Below, piece by piece: positions 34,822 through 41,685 of a stretch of DNA of 64,000 nucleotides. The notes under the pieces are model-generated. The model saw nothing but the letters and a program-made list of their open reading frames with translations, had not been told where the DNA came from and did no database searches. Within the stretch, counting starts at the first letter, position 1. Every line of letters begins with the position of its first letter. Both the position numbers and the translations under genes were made by a program. The DNA comes from Gammaproteobacteria bacterium (lineage in GTDB: Bacteria; Pseudomonadota; Gammaproteobacteria; Pseudomonadales; Pseudohongiellaceae): positions 19,012-83,011 of the forward strand of contig JAURCS010000006.1 of the NCBI GenBank assembly GCA_030828385.1, in the 5' to 3' direction.

Positions 34822-36462
34822 GTGAAAAAATTGCAGGGAAAGGTTTCATGTTACTCGCATCAGTTGGGCGAGGTCCTGGTGATCTGCGCGATCGTGCTGT
34901 TTGGCGAGCCACTGATTGCCCAGCCTCTTTCTGTGCCCAGACCTGATCAGGTGCAGGCATCGCCAGTAGCCGAAGCTGCCAGGCAAGGGGACCGACAAGC
35001 AGTACAGGCTCTTCTCCGACAAGAGCTGGACGTTAACGGCCTGGGCCGGGACGGCACACCAGCATTGCACTGGGCAGTACGCGTCAACGATCAGGAACTG
35101 GTCGACTTGCTGCTCGATGCCGGGGCACACATAAACGGTGTCAACCGGTATGGGCAAGCCCCGCTGCATATTGCCTTGCAGAGCCGTCATACAGACATGG
35201 TGCGGCGGCTACTCGACGTTGGCGCTGACGTGGAACAAGCGGATCTAGGTGGCGAACCGCCACTGCTGTTGGCAACACGGCTGGGTGATCCCGACATGGT
35301 GGAGGTGTTGCTGGAGGCCGGGGCGCAAGTAGATACCCGGGACCTGAACTATGGACAAACAGCACTGATGATTGCCGTACGAGAGGAACATGCAGGGTTG
35401 GTAGAGCGACTTCTTGTGGCCGGCGCCGATGTTAATGCGCAGAGTTTTGCCGGTGAGGTGCACAGAATGGTTTTGCCCAGCGAAGTTCCCGTGGGTACGT
35501 CGCAGGGCGTGGGTATCAATCGGTCCGGATTGCCAGATAGAGGGATGCGTTACCCGATCACCGGTATGAAGACCCCGCTTTTGTATGCGACCCGGCAGGG
35601 CAATTTAGAACTTACACGCCAATTGGTGGAAGCCGGGGCCGACATCGAAACTGCGGATGCCAATGGCATCACGCCACTGATCAATGCGATTCTTAATCAC
35701 AGCATCGTCAACGTGAATCGCTCCGGGCAAAGTGATCATCTGAAGATTGCGCAGTATCTGGTCGAGGCAGGGGCCAACGTCAATGCCCAGGACTGGTATG
35801 GACAGACAGCTCTTTGGGTCTCCGTTGATACTCGAAACCTGGAATTTGCAGTGACAGAAACGACCAATCGGGTGGACAGAGAAGGGGCCTTTGCGCTGAT
35901 AGAGTCCCTGCTTGCTGCGGGTGCGGATCCCAATCCACGGACAAGGGAATTCCCTCCCGAAAGACGCTTCATCGCTGGCACCGGTTCCAACGGTTGGGTC
36001 GATATGACAGGACAGACGCCATTTTTGCGCGCCTCGGTTGCGGGCGACCTGCGGGTTTTACAACTGCTGCTCGACTACGGTGCCGATCCCAATATAACTA
36101 CCTTTGATGGGACTAACGCGTTGATGCTTGCTGCCGGCATCACCTGGGCTGTCGCGGAAACTTTCGATGAAGGTGCTGATGCTCTGCTGGAAACGGTGAA
36201 GCTGACACATGCCCTGGGCAATGATATCAACGCCGGAAACTCGCTGGGTCTGCGGGCGATTCACGGTGCTGCCAATCGAGGATCCAACGACATCATTTCA
36301 TATCTTGCTGAAAACGGTGCGCTGCTGGATGTGGCCGACAATGAAGGCCGTACAGCCATCAATTGGGCAGAGGGTGAGCTCACGGGTGCGCGTGCACCGA
36401 CGCGAAAGCCGGAGACCATCGCCTTACTGCAGAAGTTGCAAGCCAGGGCTGCGCCAGAGTAA
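34822..36462 (+). CDS. Secreted ankyrin-repeat protein
   Basis: The start is taken as GTG at 34822 after an AGAGGCGG SD-like stretch. The signal peptide VLVICAIVLFGEPLIAQ is at about residues 18-36. From about residue 55 to the end there are about ten ankyrin repeats with the usual pattern (DGTPALHWAVRVNDQELVDL, YGQAPLHIALQSRHTDMVRR, YGQTALMIAVREEHAGLVER, EGRTAINWA), with two longer insertions. It is the third gene of a DUF1592-DUF1552-ankyrin set in the same orientation, and probably acts as an extracytoplasmic protein-binding partner. That pairing is often seen in related genomes; the function is unknown. Confidence 0.85.
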   Translation: MKKLQGKVSCYSHQLGEVLVICAIVLFGEPLIAQPLSVPRPDQVQASPVAEAARQGDRQAVQALLRQELDVNGLGRDGTPALHWAVRVNDQELVDLLLDAGAHINGVNRYGQAPLHIALQSRHTDMVRRLLDVGADVEQADLGGEPPLLLATRLGDPDMVEVLLEAGAQVDTRDLNYGQTALMIAVREEHAGLVERLLVAGADVNAQSFAGEVHRMVLPSEVPVGTSQGVGINRSGLPDRGMRYPITGMKTPLLYATRQGNLELTRQLVEAGADIETADANGITPLINAILNHSIVNVNRSGQSDHLKIAQYLVEAGANVNAQDWYGQTALWVSVDTRNLEFAVTETTNRVDREGAFALIESLLAAGADPNPRTREFPPERRFIAGTGSNGWVDMTGQTPFLRASVAGDLRVLQLLLDYGADPNITTFDGTNALMLAAGITWAVAETFDEGADALLETVKLTHALGNDINAGNSLGLRAIHGAANRGSNDIISYLAENGALLDVADNEGRTAINWAEGELTGARAPTRKPETIALLQKLQARAAPE

Positions 36463-36523
36463 AAAATTAATTAGTTTTAAGGTCCTCTTCTTGGTCTGGC
36501 CGAAAGCATAAAAAGGGCATAAA

Positions 36524-36570
36524 AAGGGGACAGATTTATTTTATTTTATGAAAAATATATCTGTCCCCTT
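36524..36570. repeat. Perfect 12-bp inverted repeat of the GGGGACAGAT family (REPIN-like)
   Basis: AAGGGGACAGAT (36524-36535) and ATCTGTCCCCTT (36559-36570) form a perfect 12-bp inverted repeat around a 23-nt AT-rich spacer. It lies between the ankyrin gene and the NmrA-like gene and could also act as a terminator hairpin. Confidence 0.75.
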
Positions 36571-36686
36571 GATTCGCAGTGGCCATTCCTCCAGGACCAG
36601 TAGTCGTAATAGTCGCAAGCTTGCTTGTATAATGTCGGCATGTCATAGCTACAACTTCATACCAAGAAAAATTACAGGGGCACACC

Positions 36687-37562
36687 ATGATTTTCGTTTC
36701 CGGAGCGAACGGGCAATTTTCCCGTGCAGTGATTGAATCCATCCTTGCGGCCGGGCGGGGGAATGAACTCGCTGTGGGAACGCGTAATGTAGATTCCCCT
36801 TTTGCACAAGAACTTGCAGCACAGGGTGTTAGTGTGCGGCATGCTGATTTCCTTGATCCGGATCTCATGCAAAGCGCACTTGAGGGCTGCGCCAAGGCGC
36901 TGTTCATTCCCACCTACGATACCAACGATGTCCGTCTGCAGCAGAATCTCAATGCACTCGAAGCAGCGCGCGCCGCAGGTGTTGGTCACGTGGTCTACCC
37001 CAGCTTCATTAATGCGGAATCGCCTCTGGTCGAGCACAGCCGCCTCGTGCACCTGCCGACCGAGCAGGCGATTCGCGATTCTGGCCTTGCATTCACCATC
37101 CTGCGGCACGCGCTTTACGCGGATGTCATGGTAAGCGATCTGCAGGACACGCTCGCCACTGGTGTGCTTCATCGACCTGGTGGTGAGGCACGCTGCGCTT
37201 ACGTGGCACGCGCGGATCTGGGGATATCTGCAGCACAGGTGCTGATGCGCGACGAGCCCTCGGGACGAACCTACTCCGAGACCATGGAACGCACGTATTC
37301 CGGTAGTGAGATAGCAGACATGATGTCAGAAGTTTTCGGCAGACCAGTACGTTACCAATCCATCGCAGCAGTCGACTGGCCGCACTATGTGACAGAGCAT
37401 TGGGGTGTACCACTGGAGATCTCGAAAAGCATGGTGGGCACTTCACTAGCCTTAGAGGCCGGGGATTTCGACCTTGTCAGTCCAGACTATGGCGAGATTA
37501 CCGGCCATCCTCCACGTACGATGCGCGCCTTTCTGGAATCGGTGCGCGACGGCGGAAACTGA
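36687..37562 (+). CDS. NmrA/QorB-like NAD(P)-binding reductase
   Basis: The 291-residue protein starts with a Rossmann fold (MIFVSGANGQFSRAVIESIL), the GxxGxxS variant typical of atypical SDRs. Further features are NALEAARAAGVGHVVYPSFI, a common NmrA/quinone-oxidoreductase 2 pattern, FTILRHALYADVM, and SGSEIADMMSEVFGRPV in the substrate domain. Relatives are NAD(P)H-dependent quinone reductases or redox sensors. There is no catalytic Tyr-x3-Lys motif, as usual for NmrA-like proteins. It stands alone between two repeat copies. Confidence 0.85.
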   Translation: MIFVSGANGQFSRAVIESILAAGRGNELAVGTRNVDSPFAQELAAQGVSVRHADFLDPDLMQSALEGCAKALFIPTYDTNDVRLQQNLNALEAARAAGVGHVVYPSFINAESPLVEHSRLVHLPTEQAIRDSGLAFTILRHALYADVMVSDLQDTLATGVLHRPGGEARCAYVARADLGISAAQVLMRDEPSGRTYSETMERTYSGSEIADMMSEVFGRPVRYQSIAAVDWPHYVTEHWGVPLEISKSMVGTSLALEAGDFDLVSPDYGEITGHPPRTMRAFLESVRDGGN

Positions 37563-37567
37563 AGGCA

Positions 37568-37594
37568 AGAATCAAGGGGTCAGGTTACTTGATT
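37568..37594. repeat. Dispersed repeat copy (GGGGTCAGGTTACTTGATT)
   Basis: AGAATCAAGGGGTCAGGTTA followed by CTTGATT matches the copies at 19608 and, inverted, at 30756. It starts 6 bp after the NmrA-like gene. Confidence 0.6.
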
Positions 37595-37604
37595 TCCTGT
37601 TAAC

Positions 37605-39116
37605 TTACTCCGGCGCGAGAGAAGGCGCTGGTTGCTGGGGCGTGTTGGGTGCGCGCCACGGCTCGACGTTCACGGCAGGGAAGTAAGTTGACAAGCGCTG
37701 TTTTACCGCTTCCAGAGCGGGATCATCGGCCAGATTGGTCCACTCGTTGGTATCGTTTTCATGATCGTAGAGTTCCTCGGCGCCATCGGCATAACGGGTG
37801 TAGCGATAACGCGGACCTCGCACTGAATGATTGTTCTGGCCCCAGGTACTCAGCACAGCGCGATCCCACTCCATGTCCGGATTCTCCAGAAGAGGCATCA
37901 GGCTGTCCCCACCTTCCAGGTGATTCGGTGCCTCCAGTCCCGCCAGTTCGACCAGGGTCGGATACAGATCCATGGAAGACACGGGCACATCGGAACGGCT
38001 GCCTGGTGAGGTAACCCCGGGAGCAACAATAATCAGTGGTACCTGCAGCGCTACTTCCCACAGGGTTTCTTTTTCACGCTGGTTCTTTTCACCAAGTTGG
38101 TAGCCGTGGTCACCCATCATGATAATGATGGTGTTATCGGCACGCCCACTCTCATCGAGAGCATCCAGCAGTCTGCCCACTGCGGCATCGGCCACGCTGA
38201 CACTGGACAGGTAAGCCTGCACCGCTTCTTCCCAGGCGCCGGCTTCCATGATGGGTTTCATACGCTCAGTGGAGTGATGCGCCGGATCAATATCATCCAG
38301 GTCATTTTCAAGATAAGGCGGTGTCTGCACGCTTTCCAGAGGATATAGATCAAAAAATTCCTGCGGGTTGTACCAGGGGGCATGGGGTCGATAGATGCCG
38401 GCGCCGATAAACCGGGACTGGTTCAATGCATTGGTCTCTCCCATGCGTTGCACAACATAGTTGCTGGTCATGCCGTCGATGGTGGCTTCGTAATTGCTGA
38501 CCACGGGGCCCCAGTTGAACTGCAACTGGTTCACAGCAGCAGGTTTGATCTCATCAGGTAACTGCCAGTCCAATGCTGGCCAGAAGTCATCCCAGGCATT
38601 CACATCATTAAACCCGGGATGCCCGCCAGGAAAAAACGTATGGGCATGGAAAATCTTGCCGGCTCCAAAACTCATATATCCTGAATCCCGGAAATAACGG
38701 GGCAGGGAAGCATAGTTTTCAAACTCGGGCATTTGTCGCCAGTCCTGACCGTTGTTGTAAACCCCGGAACTGGAAGGCCGTCTGCCAAACAGGGCGGCTG
38801 TACGAATGGCATTACATTGTGGCGCAATGGTGTGCGCATTGGTAAAAATCATTCCGCGTGAAGCCAACTCGGTCATGTTTGGTGTGATGGCCTGCGAATC
38901 CCCCATTGGCGCTATCATGGTATTGAGGTCATCCACCATGATCAGCAGTACATCCGGTCGCTCACCCTGACCTGCAGCCGGGCGAATCAGTGTCGATTGC
39001 ACGGGCGAAGCGTCTGCGTCAGTAACTGATTCATCCATGTCCGGTGTCTGACCACAGCCAGCCACCAACCCGGATAGGGCTATAGCCAAACCTGCATGAA
39101 AATACGCTTTCTTCAT
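37605..39116 (-). CDS. Lipoprotein sulfatase (iduronate-2-sulfatase-like) with CNAIR active site
   Basis: The 503-residue protein has a lipobox (SGLVAGC, Cys21). The sulfatase fold is clear: VLLIMVDDLN with the metal-binding Asp62-Asp63, FTNAHTIAPQC, LFGRRPSSSGVY and MMGDHGYQLGEKNQREKETL with the second metal cluster. The formylglycine site is C101-N-A-I-R105, where C-x-P-S-R is usual. This still fits the broader C-x-(P/A)-x-R motif accepted by maturation enzymes. Similarity is to arylsulfatase/iduronate-2-sulfatase types that act on sulfated polysaccharides. Its product may link to the G8-domain proteins about 3 kb downstream; that is inference. Confidence 0.88.
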   Translation of the reverse strand: MKKAYFHAGLAIALSGLVAGCGQTPDMDESVTDADASPVQSTLIRPAAGQGERPDVLLIMVDDLNTMIAPMGDSQAITPNMTELASRGMIFTNAHTIAPQCNAIRTAALFGRRPSSSGVYNNGQDWRQMPEFENYASLPRYFRDSGYMSFGAGKIFHAHTFFPGGHPGFNDVNAWDDFWPALDWQLPDEIKPAAVNQLQFNWGPVVSNYEATIDGMTSNYVVQRMGETNALNQSRFIGAGIYRPHAPWYNPQEFFDLYPLESVQTPPYLENDLDDIDPAHHSTERMKPIMEAGAWEEAVQAYLSSVSVADAAVGRLLDALDESGRADNTIIIMMGDHGYQLGEKNQREKETLWEVALQVPLIIVAPGVTSPGSRSDVPVSSMDLYPTLVELAGLEAPNHLEGGDSLMPLLENPDMEWDRAVLSTWGQNNHSVRGPRYRYTRYADGAEELYDHENDTNEWTNLADDPALEAVKQRLSTYFPAVNVEPWRAPNTPQQPAPSLAPE

Positions 39117-39438
39117 AATATGTCCCCGTCTGGCTTTTTGTTTTTATGATCTACACCTGGTTTTAATAGCGGCACCCGAAGCATAAAGCAGTATAAAGGG
39201 ATACCCACTTCTCAAGCAATTTGCTGTTTTCCGAATTTGGAATGAATCAAGTGTATCAAGGGGGCAGAGTTCTTGATCCCCGTCCTCTTGACCAGAATGA
39301 CCGGGCTATTTCTGATATTTTTAGAATTATAAAAACCAGAGCAGTTTTTTCATTATCTAGAACTCTGACCCCGTGATTGCTTTATTAATATACCGGGCCG
39401 ATGGTATCGTAACCCTCACATTGTTAACGGATAACGTC
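39117..39438. other. Gap with inverted copies of a dispersed repeat
   Basis: No intact gene is present. GGGGGCAGAGTTCT (39260-39273) and AGAACTCTGACCCC (39359-39372) are inverted copies with one mismatch, about 85 bp apart, each flanked by remnants of AATCAAG. This is a variant of the dispersed repeat family. Confidence 0.5.
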
Positions 39439-39588
39439 ATGCAGGCGATGCTTTTGCCACAAGCCAATGCCCCCCTGGAACTTGTCGACATCGACAAGCC
39501 GCAACCCGGAGCGGGAATAGCGTCCCTATTCGACATGAGCATTTTTGCAGTAAAGGTCAGCAGGGACTATATTACCGGAACACTCTGA
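39439..39588 (+). pseudogene. N-terminal remnant of a zinc-type alcohol dehydrogenase
   Basis: The 49-residue reading frame starts MQAMLLPQANAPLELVDIDK, then PQPGAG. This matches the first 25 residues of the medium-chain zinc alcohol dehydrogenase family (MKAMVL...PLELVDIPDPEPGPG). It then diverges into SLFDMSIFAVKVSRDYITG and stops. The rest of the gene is absent. It is a truncated relic. Confidence 0.55.
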
Positions 39589-39641
39589 ACCAATTTATCC
39601 AGAGATTATCTGCAGTTCAGGGAGTCGATGGGGGAAGGGCA

Positions 39642-40169
39642 TTGAAACCAATTACTGTTACATTAATGACATGCATGCTGAGCGTACTTCTGGTTCCACA
39701 GGTGCCTGCCGCGACCGCAGCTGAACCTTCACTGGAAACTCTTGCTGCAAGAGTGCAGCTGCTGGAAGATCGGGAGTCTATCCGTAACCTGATCCTGGCC
39801 TATGGCACTGCGCATGATAATCGTGATTACCGCACCTTTGCCAACCTGTTTGCCCGGGAGGGCGAGTGGGTGAGTGGCATGGGTTCTGCAAAGGGGCCAG
39901 ATGCCATATTCAAGCTCATGGATGGCATGATAGGGCACAACCCCATGCCCGAAGGCTCCGGGACCTATCATCTGTTGAGCAATGAAAATATTGCGATTGA
40001 TGGTGATTATGGCTCGGCGGTCACCAAGTGGGTGTATATCACTCCGGATGCCAACGGCGCGCCGGCCGTTACTATTTTGGGGCATTACAACGATCTATTT
40101 ATTCGTGAAGCTGGCCAGTGGAAGTTTCTGCGCCGGGAAGCCCCCATGGATTTACCTGCCGGTGGCTAA
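39642..40169 (+). CDS. Secreted SnoaL/NTF2-like protein
   Basis: The 175-residue protein has a signal peptide (CMLSVLLVPQVPAATAA). It then has an NTF2-like cone fold: LEDRESIRNLILAYGTAHDN, FANLFAREGEWVSGMGSAKG, TYHLLSNENIAIDGDYGSAV and GHYNDLFIREAGQWKFLRRE. This is the SnoaL_4/bile-acid-dehydratase-like variant with Tyr and Asp/His residues lining the pocket. The start is TTG at 39642 after a strong GGGGGAAGG; no better ATG is in frame. The substrate is unknown. A second, two-domain NTF2-like gene follows. Confidence 0.78.
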   Translation: MKPITVTLMTCMLSVLLVPQVPAATAAEPSLETLAARVQLLEDRESIRNLILAYGTAHDNRDYRTFANLFAREGEWVSGMGSAKGPDAIFKLMDGMIGHNPMPEGSGTYHLLSNENIAIDGDYGSAVTKWVYITPDANGAPAVTILGHYNDLFIREAGQWKFLRREAPMDLPAGG

Positions 40170-40181
40170 TTTCCCATGCCA

Positions 40182-40214
40182 AATCAAGGGGAACTAAAGC
40201 AGACAGATTTTTTT
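40182..40214 (+). repeat. Dispersed repeat copy
   Basis: AATCAAGGGGAACTAAAGCA followed by GACAGATTTTTTT is a divergent copy of the family, just after the SnoaL-like gene stop. Confidence 0.5.
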
Positions 40215-40296
40215 GTTCTATAAAAATAGTATTAAGACAATTTTGGCGCACATCTCAGGATTGCGCGTTTTATAAAATCCCTACAGAGTATTTATC

Positions 40297-41181
40297 ATGA
40301 AAATTCCTGCTTCTTTCCTGTTGATATTTTTAACCATCGGACTCAGCGGAGTATCTGCTGCCCAGGATATGCCCTTGGATTACGGGGCCTATGTGAGGGA
40401 TTTCAATTCCGGGAATGACGAGGGTCTGGTGGAGAAATATTTTGCTGAAGATACGGTGATGATCAGTGGCAGTGGTGAGTTTCATGGCCATGCCGGCATG
40501 AACGAGTTTCTTGCCTGGGCTCATGATGGTGTGCGTGAAATACTCAGGCCGGTCAATATTGCCTATGATGACAGCAATATCTTTGTCGAAGTGGATATGG
40601 ATTTTGTCGCATCGAAAGAGAGACCGGAATTTCCTTTTGGTCACATGCTGCCGGGCGATATCGTCACGGTGAAGTTTCTGGTCCATTACATTGTTAATGA
40701 GGACGGTCTCATCCAGGAGTTGCAGACCATGACCTGGGAACCGGAGAGAGAGGTCAGCAAGATTCCCCGCCTGGGTGAGCACCCGGGACAAAAAGCGGCA
40801 TTTCTGGCCTATACAGCGGCTTTCAGTGCCGGTTTGCCGGATCAGTATTCTGCTTATTATACGGATGATGTGGTACTGGAATTACCGTCCGTCGACAGTA
40901 TCTCAGGCAAACAGGGGATTGTGGATTTCTATACTGACATGTTTGTTACGGTGCGGGAGTCACTTGAAATCAATACCGTGATTTATGATGAGCATGCCAT
41001 AGTCGGTGACTTTATCAGTGTGTTCACGGCCTCTGCTGATGCGCCCGATTTTCCTGTCGGTCCGCTCAGGGCAGGAGAGCAGTACCGGGTTCCCGTATTA
41101 GTCTATTACACGCTGGAAAATGGTCTGATCAGCCACATTCGTGTGGCCCGCATGGGGGATGCTTTATTAAATCGCCCATAG
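40297..41181 (+). CDS. Secreted protein with two tandem NTF2-like domains
   Basis: The 294-residue protein has a signal peptide (MKIPASFLLIFLTIGLSGVS, cleavage after SAA). It carries two consecutive SnoaL-like domains. The first (about 25-150) starts YGAYVRDFNSGNDEGLVEKY and has TVMISGSGEFHGHAGMNEFL. The second (about 165-290) starts AAFLAYTAAFSAGLPDQYSA and has LELPSVDSISGKQGIVDFYT. The two halves have the same element order, so an internal duplication is clear. It follows another NTF2-like gene in the same direction. No catalytic assignment is possible. Confidence 0.75.
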   Translation: MKIPASFLLIFLTIGLSGVSAAQDMPLDYGAYVRDFNSGNDEGLVEKYFAEDTVMISGSGEFHGHAGMNEFLAWAHDGVREILRPVNIAYDDSNIFVEVDMDFVASKERPEFPFGHMLPGDIVTVKFLVHYIVNEDGLIQELQTMTWEPEREVSKIPRLGEHPGQKAAFLAYTAAFSAGLPDQYSAYYTDDVVLELPSVDSISGKQGIVDFYTDMFVTVRESLEINTVIYDEHAIVGDFISVFTASADAPDFPVGPLRAGEQYRVPVLVYYTLENGLISHIRVARMGDALLNRP

Positions 41182-41189
41182 TCAGTGTT

Positions 41190-41214
41190 GAATCAAGGGG
41201 CCGTCCCTATTTAG
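41190..41214. repeat. Dispersed repeat copy
   Basis: GAATCAAGGGGCCGTCCCTA followed by TTTAG is a short divergent copy at the end of the tandem NTF2-like gene. It overlaps the end of the convergent monooxygenase-like gene. Confidence 0.4.
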
Positions 41215-41524
41215 TTTCAAAAACAATCGCCTCCAGGGCATTGTCCGCAATCAACGGCGTTTCGAAATAACGGATGGTTGGTTCAGTCCCATAGGTTTCC
41301 ATAAGCCGCTGCCTCCAGGCGGCATCATGAGCCTTGTCTGCCGCCTCTCGATTATGCCAGGTATACAAGGCCCCTCCCTGATTTTTCCCGGCATCATAAA
41401 GAAAGGTCTTGCGAATCAGGTCAGGATTTTTTCGCCAGTGAGGGGCAATGTCTTCCATGTCTTTCACTACCTTTTCGCGACTGATACCAACAGGCAAATC
41501 AAACAGTACATATTCCGAAATCAT
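41207..41524 (-). CDS. YdhR-like dimeric alpha-beta-barrel monooxygenase family protein
   Basis: The 105-residue protein matches the ydhR/monooxygenase family: MISEYVLFDLPVGISREKVV, APHWRKNPDLIRKTFLYD, GGALYTWHNREAADKAHDA and YFETPLIADNALEAIVF. Members are small ferredoxin-like dimers, some similar to antibiotic-biosynthesis monooxygenases. The length is typical. It is convergent with the NTF2-like gene. Confidence 0.85.
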   Translation of the reverse strand: MISEYVLFDLPVGISREKVVKDMEDIAPHWRKNPDLIRKTFLYDAGKNQGGALYTWHNREAADKAHDAAWRQRLMETYGTEPTIRYFETPLIADNALEAIVFETK

Positions 41525-41560
41525 TTTCCTAATCCTGAATTAAAGGGGACACGGTAATAG

Positions 41561-41633
41561 GGACGCTTGCAACTTAGCAACCTATAAATACGCCAAATAT
41601 ATTTTGTAAAGTTGCTAAGTTGCAAGCGTCCCT
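41561..41633. repeat. Perfect 22-bp inverted repeat (GGGACGCTTGCAACTTAGCA core)
   Basis: The left arm is at 41561-41582 and the right arm at 41612-41633, an exact reverse complement over 22 bp around a 29-nt loop. It could form a long hairpin between two minus-strand genes. A GTTGCAAGCGTCCC half-copy occurs at 19525-19538. Confidence 0.85.
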
Positions 41634-41685
41634 TCTTCGACTGAAGGGCGTCGCCGTTTGTCTTTATGAAACAGTCAGGCGCAAC

